In this document: positions 18,195 to 25,977 of the stretch, one piece after another | Numbering within the stretch: the stretch's first letter is position 1 | Layout: each line of letters opens with the position of its first letter | Assembly (NCBI GenBank): GCA_964386325.1 | Contig: CAYLQY010000008.1 | Coordinates: forward strand, 1 to 64,000 | Origin: Anaerorhabdus sp964386325 | Lineage (GTDB): Bacteria; Bacillota_I; Bacilli_A; Erysipelotrichales; Erysipelotrichaceae | DNA length: 64,000 bases | Direction: 5' to 3' | Made by a program: the position numbers and the translations under genes | Notes under the pieces: model-generated | What the model was told of the DNA's origin: nothing | Database searches by the model: none | What the model saw: the letters and a program-made list of their open reading frames with translations, nothing else

Positions 18195-18500
18195 CTACCT
18201 TTGATATATTTTAATTTCTGGTTGCACATTGGAACCAAATGTTTCGTAATACACATGATATTTTTCCGCATCTACAATGACACCATAGTTTTCAACTAGA
18301 TATTCGAGTGAAGCAGGATATCTTCCTTCAACGCTATAACAAGTAATAGCTGCTTTTTGAATAGCATTATATAGTCGTTTTTCACCTTCCTTATTTAATC
18401 GTTCTTGAATGGAATCAAGAGACATTACAATTCCACCAACCAATAAAAGTAATAAGAGTATTGTGAATAATCGACTGTGTTTTTTTATAAACTTAATCAT
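18195..18500 (-). CDS. One-helix pseudopilin-like protein (first in operon)
   Basis: A 101-residue protein with a basic head (MIKFIKKHSR), a membrane helix (FTILLLLLLVGGIVMSL) and a conserved-looking outer part: AIQKAAITCYSVEGRYPASL, then YLVENYGVIVD and YHVYYETFGSNVQPEI. The CYxxEGxYPxxLxYLxxxYG pattern matches pseudopilin-like domains found in many Firmicutes. The head lacks the Gly-Phe cleavage site of class III prepilins. Its ATG overlaps the PilC stop as ATGA. Confidence 0.7.
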   Translation of the reverse strand: MIKFIKKHSRLFTILLLLLLVGGIVMSLDSIQERLNKEGEKRLYNAIQKAAITCYSVEGRYPASLEYLVENYGVIVDAEKYHVYYETFGSNVQPEIKIYQR

Positions 18501-19528
18501 CCTAAGCTCGTCATAATGCTCATAAGTGGAAGCATTACTGATAATAGAATTATTCCTACAATAATAACGCAGCTAATCATAATTGTAGGTTCAATAATAT
18601 TTAAGAAACGATTAATTGAACTACTCATTTCATTCTCATAATCTCTCGCAACCTTTGACATTGTGTCATCTAACTTACCAGATTTTTGGGCAATCTTCAA
18701 AATCCGTGTATAAACTGATTTAAATATCTTCGCATCAATTAATGCATCTAATGCGGATTTACCATCTTCAATTTCTTTATTACATAATTCAATTCTTTCT
18801 CTAACTTTTTTGTTATCTACAAGACCAGGAAGAAGTTCAAATGCATTAATCAAATCTAAGCCACTATTCATAAACAAACTTAGTGCATAAGCAACTTTAC
18901 TTACTTCAACATCGCGCATTAATGATTTAGTAAATATGAAATTTGATAGGAGCATCGAAGTCGCTCTTTCTTTATACTTAATTCGATAAGTAAGAAGGAT
19001 AATCACAACTACAATTGCTAATATCGCTAATATCGCAAATCCAAATTCCGATATTTTTTGACCAATATTCATAAGTACTAAAGCAAGTGAAGAAATATCC
19101 GTACCCATACTATTTAACACATCTCTAAATATAGGTAATACTTTCACAACGAGAATACCCATAAGCACCAGCATCATCACAAACAAAAGACTTGGATAGA
19201 AGATGGCATCCTTAATTTTTTTATTCATAGATTCTAACCGATTATAGTAAATTGATAATTGCTTTAATACATTATCTAAATAACCAGTTTCTTCTCCAAT
19301 TTTTACCATTTGTATAAAATAAGCATCAAATGCACCTGTTTTTTCGCATGCTTTCGCAAAACTCATATTCTCTTGCAAAGATTCATGAATTGAAATTAAT
19401 GCTTCTTTTGTTTCTTTGTCAGTTAACTCTTCTAGAATTGCATCAATTCCTGTCTCCAATGTTAAACCAGATTCAAGAATCATATGAAGTTGATCACAAA
19501 GTAATACGGTTTCAGTTATCTTAATCAT
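18497..19528 (-). CDS. pilC: PilC/GspF-type inner-membrane platform protein
   Basis: The polytopic platform on which type IV pilus and type II secretion pilins are added or removed. This 343-residue protein has two T2SSF repeats: residues about 10-130 (LCDQLHMILESGLTLETGIDAI and IGEETGYLDNVLKQLSIYY) and about 205-320 (VAYALSLFMNSGLDLINAFELL and IAQKSGKLDDTMSKVARDYE). Three membrane helices lie near 128-150, 170-190 and 315-338. The start is set at ATG 19528 because AAAGGGGG precedes it; the longer reading from 19651 would run inside the transglutaminase gene. It is the natural partner of PilT two to six genes downstream. Confidence 0.9.
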   Translation of the reverse strand: MIKITETVLLCDQLHMILESGLTLETGIDAILEELTDKETKEALISIHESLQENMSFAKACEKTGAFDAYFIQMVKIGEETGYLDNVLKQLSIYYNRLESMNKKIKDAIFYPSLLFVMMLVLMGILVVKVLPIFRDVLNSMGTDISSLALVLMNIGQKISEFGFAILAILAIVVVIILLTYRIKYKERATSMLLSNFIFTKSLMRDVEVSKVAYALSLFMNSGLDLINAFELLPGLVDNKKVRERIELCNKEIEDGKSALDALIDAKIFKSVYTRILKIAQKSGKLDDTMSKVARDYENEMSSSINRFLNIIEPTIMISCVIIVGIILLSVMLPLMSIMTSLG

Positions 19529-19541
19529 CGTTAAGCCCCCT

Positions 19542-20450
19542 TTAGTATTGGTATTTATTCTCATAATTACCTTTATAGTTTTCGCCAGATGCATCGAAAG
19601 TTGGGTCCATTCTCGTCCATTCATCAGATTTAAAGTAAACATTTGGATCAACCCATCCTACATCATCTATGTAGACTTCTACCCACGCGTGGTAGCCAAG
19701 TTCAACATATCCCGTTCGTAGTTTTGTCGGTATTTGTTGGACTCTTAACATACAACTCATTAGTGCTGCATAATCGAAACAAATTCCTGTTTTCAATGAC
19801 AATGTTTCATCAATAATCGGTACTACAAATTTTCCTTGTACTTCTTCAACTTTATCCCAATCATATTCAACGTTATTAGTTATCCATTGATAAATTCGAT
19901 AAACTCGCTCAAGATCTGATGTTGCACCTTCACAAAGTTCAAAGGATTTATCAATCGCTTTGGTTTCAATATCGTAGTTCACAATGTAACTAGGGTATAG
20001 AAAGGGATAGTTTTCATCATCTAAAGTCACATTTATATTTTGACTTAATTTTAAGGCGTAATTATCGCCACCTACATTTTCAAGTACTTTTATAGTATAT
20101 TCACCATCTGTCATATTTAGTGGATAACTAACAAACTTATCATCTATCGCAATATCATATGTATATTTTTCTTCGCCTTTTATTATTTGTAGTTTTAATT
20201 TTTCATGATCAGTACTTTTAGTCTTAACCATGATATATCCTAAATTCGTATTTGAATAATCTATTTCAACAAGATTATCACTCGCAACTAAAACACCAGA
20301 TGCTTCCGGTATTTTAATCATATCAAAAGTTGGAGTAACTTCATTTCCAACTTGTTCAATAATAGGATATTTATTTTCAGAGTTACTACCTGTAGAACTA
20401 CAACCCACAAGCAACAATGTTATGCATAATAAACCCAATAAAAACTTCAT
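19542..20450 (-). CDS. Transglutaminase-like lipoprotein
   Basis: A 302-residue lipoprotein: the signal peptide ends in LLVGC (Cys at residue 17), followed by a Ser/Asn-rich linker. Residues about 40-150 look like a beta-sandwich. The C-terminal transglutaminase-like domain shows a full triad: Cys in KTGICFDYAALMSCML, His in GYHAWVEVYI and Asp in GWVDPNVYF. Members of this family act as cysteine proteases or peptide cross-linkers at the cell surface. The ATG at 20450 follows AGGTGAT; the reading from 20495 overlaps a terminator. It ends 13 bases before pilC and is probably the first gene of the pilus-like operon. A TATAAT box lies at 20472-20467, without a clear -35 box. Confidence 0.85.
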   Translation of the reverse strand: MKFLLGLLCITLLLVGCSSTGSNSENKYPIIEQVGNEVTPTFDMIKIPEASGVLVASDNLVEIDYSNTNLGYIMVKTKSTDHEKLKLQIIKGEEKYTYDIAIDDKFVSYPLNMTDGEYTIKVLENVGGDNYALKLSQNINVTLDDENYPFLYPSYIVNYDIETKAIDKSFELCEGATSDLERVYRIYQWITNNVEYDWDKVEEVQGKFVVPIIDETLSLKTGICFDYAALMSCMLRVQQIPTKLRTGYVELGYHAWVEVYIDDVGWVDPNVYFKSDEWTRMDPTFDASGENYKGNYENKYQY

Positions 20451-20490
20451 GGTATCACCTATATTCATTATATGATTTTCTAAAAGAAAA

Positions 20491-20506
20491 AGCACTAAAT
20501 AGTGCT
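20491..20506 (-). terminator. Terminator overlapping the stop of the upstream membrane protein
   Basis: AGCACT pairs with AGTGCT around a 4-base loop, followed on the minus strand by TTTTTCTTTT. The TAG stop of the 175-residue membrane protein lies inside the stem. It separates that gene from the transglutaminase-pilC-pilT transcript, although read-through is possible. Confidence 0.7.
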
Positions 20507-21022
20507 ATTTTTCAATTTCAGAGATTTACCTAAATTGCCACCATCAATTGTGAATGTTTCATCTTTATACAAAAATTCAATTTGACTGTTTTCATTAACA
20601 ACTAAGATAAATAAATCATCTTTTCTTGTTAGGCGTTTGGAAAAATCAGGTTTCTTCAAAAATATGCACGTGCCTCTTCGAATAATTACATGAACATCAT
20701 CAGGATTATTCGTCATTTTTTTGACAATATTGCTACGAACTGTAAGGGTATAACTACCATCACCATTCATTTGTGTATTGCTAATATGGAAGACTCCACG
20801 GCGATTGTACATTGTTACCCCCACACCAACAATTACAACAAATAATGCAAATGCACCAAATTGGATAATCGTATTACTTCCAGAAGGTTTTCGATTTGCT
20901 TCTGGAGTAGTCTCTTCTTTAATTTCTGTTGTGTCGCTATTTATTTCATCTTGAGCAGAAGCGGGTATCGTTACAAATGCTAGCCCTAGAACCAATAATA
21001 AACCTAGTAATAATTTCTTCAT
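20495..21022 (-). CDS. Secreted/membrane protein of unknown function
   Basis: I do not recognise this 175-residue protein. It has a signal peptide (LLLGLLLVLGLAFVTIPASAQ), an acidic linker rich in Thr and Glu, one membrane helix near residues 50-72 (IIQFGAFALFVVIVGVGVTMY) and a soluble C-terminal domain, probably cytoplasmic, with beta strands (GSYTLTVRSNIV, DVHVIIRRGTCIFL). Its position just upstream of the pilus-like operon on the same strand suggests, but does not show, a shared role. The start among three close Met/Val codons is chosen by spacing from GAGGTGG. Confidence 0.55.
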   Translation of the reverse strand: MKKLLLGLLLVLGLAFVTIPASAQDEINSDTTEIKEETTPEANRKPSGSNTIIQFGAFALFVVIVGVGVTMYNRRGVFHISNTQMNGDGSYTLTVRSNIVKKMTNNPDDVHVIIRRGTCIFLKKPDFSKRLTRKDDLFILVVNENSQIEFLYKDETFTIDGGNLGKSLKLKNSTI

Positions 21023-21287
21023 CATTGCCACCTCATGGTTATAGTATGCACTTCTCGGGTTATATGCTGGTTATAATCAAATAAAATTTCTATTATTTGT
21101 ACCATATATCTTTAAAAAGCTGATTTAAAGCACCCTTGAATATCATGTAAAGATTTTGATATTTTATCAAGATGACCAACTATACACCCCTTTTTCAAAG
21201 TAATAATCATATATTCTAAAATCAATCATTTACTTTAATAAGACTAATTTATTGTAATTGTGTGCCATTTTTCAGAAAAATAAAAAA

Positions 21288-21304
21288 AAAGCTAGATTAG
21301 CTTT
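21288..21304 (-). terminator. Terminator of tRNA-Gly
   Basis: On the minus strand AAAGCTA and TAGCTTT form a 7-bp stem with a 3-base loop followed by nine T residues, 13 bases after the tRNA 3' end. Confidence 0.8.
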
Positions 21305-21316
21305 ATATTTATCTAT

Positions 21317-21390
21317 TGGAGCAGATGAGGGGAATCGAACCCCCGTGTCGACCTTGGCAAGGTCGCGTTCTACCATTGAACTACATCTGC
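21317..21390 (-). tRNA. tRNA-Gly (GCC)
   Basis: The minus strand folds as a full cloverleaf: acceptor GCAGATG with CATCTGC, anticodon stem CGACC/GGTCG around the loop TTGCCAA (anticodon GCC), and the T arm with GGTTCGATTCC. The discriminator is T and CCA is encoded. It has its own promoter and terminator. Confidence 0.95.
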
Positions 21391-21402
21391 AACTGCCTTT
21401 GT

Positions 21403-21431
21403 ATTCTAACATAAATATTTTACGCATTCAA
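21403..21431 (-). promoter_or_regulatory. Promoter of tRNA-Gly
   Basis: Minus-strand TTGAAT (21431-21426), a 17-base spacer and TAGAAT (21408-21403) precede the tRNA by 12 bases. Confidence 0.65.
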
Positions 21432-21484
21432 CTAGAAAAGTGCAATTTTTTAATAAAATTTTCATTCTTATTAATGAAATAAAA

Positions 21485-21513
21485 ATGCCATCAAGCTTGT
21501 ATCTTGATGACAT
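21485..21513 (-). terminator. Terminator of the glucosaminidase-like gene
   Basis: An 11-bp stem (ATGTCATCAAG with CTTGATGGCAT, one G-U pair) with a 7-base loop is followed by TTTTATTTC on the minus strand. It begins 5 bases past the stop codon at 21519. Confidence 0.85.
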
Positions 21514-21518
21514 TCCTT

Positions 21519-22178
21519 TTAATCCAATTGACTTGCCAGTGCTGCATAATATGAATTTACTTCAGCACGACTTTTTTCAATATCTCTATTTATTCTAGCC
21601 ATATACCCACGTACAACACCTACCCATGTTGGACTGTTTGGGGCATACCGAGAAACCATTTTCTCAGGTGTATCTAATCCACGTGAATGATATGAAGCAA
21701 GCAAGTTGAGATAAGCCATGATTCCAGTTTCTTTATCTTTGAATTGCATCCATCCACCTTGACCACGCATACCGCCAAAGTTATGGTTGTTGATACAAAG
21801 ATAACTTGAACCATTTCCTGTTTCATGAGCTGCAAGTGCAACCGCAAAAGCTGGATCAATTCCAAGCTCTAGCGCTTTATCATAAAAGAATGCCTCTTGC
21901 CCAGCCATGCCACCACCTAAATTTTTAGCGATAGCTTCACGCTCAGCGTTGACTAATGCAATCGCTTGTTCATCTAAGTAACCAATAGCTTCTATGTTTA
22001 CTAATTCATCTCTTATAACTTTAGGTTCTTCCATCGCTAACTCATCAATAATTGCTTGAACTTCAGCTTCATTGTTGAGAACTACTTCTGGTTCGTATGC
22101 AAGAGCTGAAGTTGTAAGAATGCACATGCATCCTAGAATACCAATTACAGCGACTATTCGACTAATTTTTCTAAACAT
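21519..22178 (-). CDS. Secreted glucosaminidase-like protein
   Basis: A 219-residue exported protein. A signal peptide (about 27 residues, ending TSALA) is followed by a helical acidic region, then a domain from about residue 95 that resembles the Glucosaminidase/lysozyme-like fold: LALAAHETGNGSS with the likely catalytic Glu, NNHNFGGMRGQGGWMQF, GIMAYLNLLASYH and MVSRYAPNSPTWVGVVRGYM. It should cut glycan strands of peptidoglycan, in turnover or cell separation. No wall-binding repeats are attached, and the protein is small for an autolysin. It has its own promoter and terminator. Confidence 0.8.
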   Translation of the reverse strand: MFRKISRIVAVIGILGCMCILTTSALAYEPEVVLNNEAEVQAIIDELAMEEPKVIRDELVNIEAIGYLDEQAIALVNAEREAIAKNLGGGMAGQEAFFYDKALELGIDPAFAVALAAHETGNGSSYLCINNHNFGGMRGQGGWMQFKDKETGIMAYLNLLASYHSRGLDTPEKMVSRYAPNSPTWVGVVRGYMARINRDIEKSRAEVNSYYAALASQLD

Positions 22179-22211
22179 TTAATTCACCTCATTTTTTAAA
22201 ACAACGGCTTT

Positions 22212-22240
22212 ATTCTATAAGATTTCGCCAAAAATAGCAA
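22212..22240 (-). promoter_or_regulatory. Promoter of the glucosaminidase-like gene
   Basis: Minus-strand TTGCTA (22240-22235), a 17-base spacer and TAGAAT (22217-22212) lie about 33 bases ahead of the start codon. Confidence 0.5.
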
Positions 22241-22284
22241 ATTTTCAGTTAAGATTTCTTAAGTTTATTCATCATAAATATGTA

Positions 22285-22310
22285 AAAAAGGCTTATAAAT
22301 AAGCCTTTTT
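22285..22310 (-). terminator. Terminator of the beta-glucoside PTS operon
   Basis: AAAAAGGCTTA pairs with TAAGCCTTTTT around a 4-base loop. On the minus strand it follows the IIA stop by 7 bases and runs into T residues. Confidence 0.85.
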
Positions 22311-22317
22311 GATTGTT

Positions 22318-22815
22318 TTATTTATTAATAACTTGTCCTTGAGTTACATCACCAAAATCAATAAAAGGCACCTTTTCACCTTCATTTGGCGTTTCAGTCA
22401 CAATCAACATTGTAATTGTGTCATAACCTGCTTCTTTAATAAGATTCAAATCAACATTTAAAAGTTGTTGTCCTGCTTTTACAGTATCTCCTTGTTTAAC
22501 AAGAATTTTGAATCCTTTTCCACCAAGTTCAACCGTATTAATTCCAACATGAACAAGTAGCCCTGTTCCATCTTTCCTGCGAATCGCAAAGGCATGACCA
22601 GTTGGATACATCACTTCTAATTTACCACTTACGGGAGCGACAATTACACCATCTTTCAATTCAAATGCAATTGTTTGTCCCATCATCTCTTGTGCAAACA
22701 TGACATCATTTACTTTACTTGCAGGTACCATTTCAGCATTCGCAATGGATACGATATCTGTATCCTTATATTTTGCTACGTTATCTTTATTAAATAATTT
22801 ATCAAATAATCCCAT
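22318..22815 (-). CDS. crr: PTS glucose-family EIIA component
   Basis: A 165-residue stand-alone EIIA of the glucose/beta-glucoside superfamily. It accepts phosphate from HPr and passes it to an EIIB. The start MGLFDKLF is characteristic, with GAGAATGAT spacing behind GGAG; the upstream ATG at 22827 overlaps that site. The core motifs are PVSGKLEVM, the active-site His in GLLVHVGINTVELGG, and VKQGDTVKAGQQLLNVDL. The IIBC gene just upstream lacks an A domain, so this gene most likely completes that transporter. It may also serve other sugar systems of the cell. Confidence 0.9.
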   Translation of the reverse strand: MGLFDKLFNKDNVAKYKDTDIVSIANAEMVPASKVNDVMFAQEMMGQTIAFELKDGVIVAPVSGKLEVMYPTGHAFAIRRKDGTGLLVHVGINTVELGGKGFKILVKQGDTVKAGQQLLNVDLNLIKEAGYDTITMLIVTETPNEGEKVPFIDFGDVTQGQVINK

Positions 22816-22867
22816 ATCATTCTCCATCTTTCTTTAATATTATACCTTATTCTAAACCAAATAATAT

Positions 22868-22896
22868 AAAAGAGGCAAAATTTTATCGCCCCTTTT
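22868..22896 (-). terminator. Hairpin between the IIBC and IIA genes
   Basis: On the minus strand AAAAGGGGC pairs with GCCTCTTTT (one G-U), then ATATTATTT follows. The T-tract is poor, so this may be a partial terminator or a processing site that sets the ratio of IIBC to IIA. Confidence 0.5.
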
Positions 22897-22908
22897 ATCT
22901 AGAATAAT

Positions 22909-24297
22909 TTATGCTTCTTTTGCTTGAGCACGTTTACCTAAGAAGTAAGTTACACCAAATGAAACTATCACTGCAATAATCATGACCACGATTGACCATA
23001 TTAAATTTCCTGAAGAACCATCTGGATTAATATAAGCTGGAATTGAAATAAATCCTGGGGTTGAAATTACATATTGTGTCATACCGACTAAACCTGCAAT
23101 TAAACCTCCAATTCCACCACCAATCATAGCCCCAATAAGAGGATATTTTTTTGTGAATAAAACACCATATACACCAGGTTCAGTAATTCCGCACAATGCC
23201 GTAATTCCTGCCCCTGTTGCAATACTTCTATCATTAATTTCTTTCGCAATTAACGCTACTGCTAAACATGCACCACCCACTGCTACATTGGCAGGTGCCA
23301 TCCCTGTACAAATAAGTGGATCTGATCCAACTTCTGCAAGAAGTGCAAATACAACTGGATAAGCAGCATTATTCATACCAAAGAATACCATCAATGGTGT
23401 TGTAATACCAATAACCATAACCGCAACAGCTGGTACAGCACGGTAAAGACTGAGAACACCACTTGCTAACCATGTACCTGCTAAGTTACCAATTGGACCT
23501 AATACGATTAATGTTACTGGAACGGTAATTAAAATCGTAATTAATGGAACAAAGATTGTTCTAAAGTATACTGGTACATATTTTTGTAAGAATTTATACA
23601 CAACTGACATAAATAAGACACCCAAGATAATTGGGAACACAGTTGAATTATATGCCACTTGTGCAACTTGAATACCTAAGAAATTCAATCCTTCAGCATT
23701 ATTAATTGTTGAATATAATAAGATTGCTCCTAAAAATGCTCCTAAATAACCATTTGATTTCAAACGCGTTGCTGCTGAGAAACCAATGAAAATCGGTAAG
23801 AAATAAAATGTTGCTTGATTAATTGCATAAATAATTGTGTAAGTACCTGAATCCGTGGATACTCCAAAGAATGTTGTAAGCAGTGTTAATACTGCACCTG
23901 TCAACCCACCTGCAATTAATACTGGAATGACTGGTGAGAATGTCCCACCAATAAATGACATAATTGCATTAAAGTAATTTCCTCTTTTGGCATCAGTGTC
24001 TTGTTTTAGAGCATTTGCATCTGCCACTTCGCCACTTGCTTTAATACCCTCACGTTTTGTGAATTCTTCATATAAACTTGGTACATCTTGACCAATTACA
24101 AATTGATACTCACCATTTTGAACAATTAAATTTAATACCCCTGGAATTTTTTTTGCTTCTTCTTGATTAAGTTTACTTCCATTTGCAAGTTGTAAGCGTA
24201 AACGTGTCATGCAATGACTAACACTCGTAATATTGGATTCCCCTCCGCTAACTTCGATTATTGCGCTACAAATTGCTTTATAATCTTTATTTGCCAT
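22909..24297 (-). CDS. PTS beta-glucoside-type EIIBC component
   Basis: A 462-residue sugar permease that phosphorylates its substrate during uptake. The EIIB domain (1-85) carries the phosphorylated Cys in SVSHCMTRLRLQL at residue 29. The EIIC domain has about ten helices and the substrate-site motif GITEPGVYGVLF near residue 375. Domain order B-C with a separate A gene differs from BglP of Bacillus, where all three are fused. Because the neighbouring enzyme is a 6-phospho-beta-glucosidase, the substrate is probably a beta-glucoside such as cellobiose, salicin or arbutin. The start follows AAGAAAGGGTAG. Confidence 0.9.
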   Translation of the reverse strand: MANKDYKAICSAIIEVSGGESNITSVSHCMTRLRLQLANGSKLNQEEAKKIPGVLNLIVQNGEYQFVIGQDVPSLYEEFTKREGIKASGEVADANALKQDTDAKRGNYFNAIMSFIGGTFSPVIPVLIAGGLTGAVLTLLTTFFGVSTDSGTYTIIYAINQATFYFLPIFIGFSAATRLKSNGYLGAFLGAILLYSTINNAEGLNFLGIQVAQVAYNSTVFPIILGVLFMSVVYKFLQKYVPVYFRTIFVPLITILITVPVTLIVLGPIGNLAGTWLASGVLSLYRAVPAVAVMVIGITTPLMVFFGMNNAAYPVVFALLAEVGSDPLICTGMAPANVAVGGACLAVALIAKEINDRSIATGAGITALCGITEPGVYGVLFTKKYPLIGAMIGGGIGGLIAGLVGMTQYVISTPGFISIPAYINPDGSSGNLIWSIVVMIIAVIVSFGVTYFLGKRAQAKEA

Positions 24298-24328
24298 TTT
24301 CTACCCTTTCTTATTGAACAAATCTGTT

Positions 24329-25798
24329 CTATTTATTTTTTTGAAAATCTTGCCAAGTGGTCATATCAGTTCCCCACTCTTTACCATTTGACTTGATTAA
24401 GTTTGAGTACCAAGTAAATGAATCTTTTTTATGTCTTGTTAAATCTCTAGGATCATCATCTGTTGTATTGATAAACACAAGTCCATAACGTTTAGCCATA
24501 CCATTACCTGTACTTAATAAATCTGTGAATGACCATGGATTAAATCCAAATACTTCTACACCATCTTGAATAGCTAATCCAATGTTAAATGCATATTCTC
24601 TCAAGTAATTAATTCTTTCTTCATCATGAATTTTTCCATCTTTATCAAGATCTTCATGACCACCAAATCCCGCTTCTGTAATAACCATTGGTAAATGGTA
24701 ATGATCCCACAAGTAGCGTAATGAATAACGCATACATGTTGCATCAATATGCCAATCCCAATCCGTTACTTCAACAAATGGATTTCTTGCTAAAGCATAT
24801 TCACCTGGTAAATTAGGATATACAAATTCTCCTTTTTTACCTGTTTTGTTTAATCCAATTTCTTGTTTATAGCTATTATCTGGTGCTTTACCAACATCAG
24901 AACGGTAACAGTTTACAGCAATGAAATCAATCTTAGCTTGTTCAATGAGTTCCATATCACCAGGGCGAATATCTGGATCAATATCATGTTCTTTCCAATA
25001 ACTCTTTGTGAATGAATTATATTCTCTAAATACATATAAATCATCCCATATTTTTTGTGTAAGCTCTTCAGCATTCATTGCAGCGATTTGATCTTCTGGT
25101 TTACATGTCTCAGGATAAATAGGAACATATCCAGGAACAGGACCAATTTTTCCACCTTCAACTAGTTCATGACAAGCAAGTACTGCTTTAGCATGACATA
25201 GATTCATGATGTGATTAATTTTCCATTTATCTTTAAACCAATCTGTACAACCTTTAGAAACACCTAACCAATCTCCATAAACAATTTGCATATTTTGTTC
25301 ATTAATTGATAACCAGTATTTAACACGATCACCGAAATTTTCAAAACATACTCGGCAATAATAATCAAATTCTTCAATGATTGAACGATTACGCCATCCT
25401 CCACATTTTTCATCCACCCAACAAGGCATATCATAATGATATAGTGTTATAATAGGTGTAATTCCTGCTGCAAGTAGCTCATTTATAAGGTTATTGTAGA
25501 ATTCTAAACCTTTTGGATTAATCTTACGATCAGCTTCTGGAATTAACCGAGACCATGATAGTGAGAAACGATAACTCGTAAATCCACACTCTTTCATCAA
25601 TGCCACATCTTCTTTATAATGATGATAATGATCGGCTGCCACTGAATTATCAGCATATGGCTTTTTAGTTTGAGAATTTAAGTCAATAATCGCTGGGGAA
25701 CGACCATCCTCACTTGTTGCTCCTTCTACTTGCCATGCTGCGCTTGATGCTCCCCAAAAGAAACCTTTTGGAAATGTTGGTAACTCTTTGTACTTCAT
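24329..25798 (-). CDS. GH1 6-phospho-beta-glucosidase
   Basis: Splits phosphorylated beta-glucosides made by the PTS into glucose 6-phosphate and an aglycone or glucose. The family 1 N-terminal signature FPKGFFWGASSAAWQVEGA is at residues 9-27. The acid/base Glu is in WLSINEQNM near residue 168 and the nucleophile Glu in MVITEAGFGG near residue 367; the usual motifs are NEP or NEI and ENG, so both flanks vary while the glutamates remain. The 489-residue length is normal. It heads the operon with IIBC and IIA and is transcribed away from the RpiR regulator. Confidence 0.92.
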   Translation of the reverse strand: MKYKELPTFPKGFFWGASSAAWQVEGATSEDGRSPAIIDLNSQTKKPYADNSVAADHYHHYKEDVALMKECGFTSYRFSLSWSRLIPEADRKINPKGLEFYNNLINELLAAGITPIITLYHYDMPCWVDEKCGGWRNRSIIEEFDYYCRVCFENFGDRVKYWLSINEQNMQIVYGDWLGVSKGCTDWFKDKWKINHIMNLCHAKAVLACHELVEGGKIGPVPGYVPIYPETCKPEDQIAAMNAEELTQKIWDDLYVFREYNSFTKSYWKEHDIDPDIRPGDMELIEQAKIDFIAVNCYRSDVGKAPDNSYKQEIGLNKTGKKGEFVYPNLPGEYALARNPFVEVTDWDWHIDATCMRYSLRYLWDHYHLPMVITEAGFGGHEDLDKDGKIHDEERINYLREYAFNIGLAIQDGVEVFGFNPWSFTDLLSTGNGMAKRYGLVFINTTDDDPRDLTRHKKDSFTWYSNLIKSNGKEWGTDMTTWQDFQKNK

Positions 25799-25884
25799 AA
25801 ACCACTCACCCTTTCTGATATTACAAACAAATTTTTGTTACTTGTCTGTAACTTTAAGGGAATTATAACAAAGAAAAAAATATC

Positions 25885-25909
25885 AGTGGTTTCAACTTTT
25901 GAAACCACT
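25885..25909. promoter_or_regulatory. Perfect palindrome, likely operator of the RpiR regulator
   Basis: AGTGGTTTCAA and TTGAAACCACT are exact inverted repeats of 11 bp separated by CTT. They lie in the 179-bp region between the divergent glucosidase and rpiR genes. The right arm contains TTGAAA, which with TATACG 17 bases on could be the promoter of rpiR. No gene converges on it, so a terminator role is unlikely. The RpiR link is inferred from position. Confidence 0.7.
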
Positions 25910-25977
25910 TACATTGCTCAATATACGTTAAAAATATCAAGATTATGTAAATCTTTATACTGTCTAGGAGGAAAATT

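Noticed and set aside
19529..19651. 41-residue N-terminal extension of PilC
   Set aside because: It overlaps the transglutaminase gene in another frame, and the downstream ATG at 19528 has a strong ribosome site and yields a normal PilC start.
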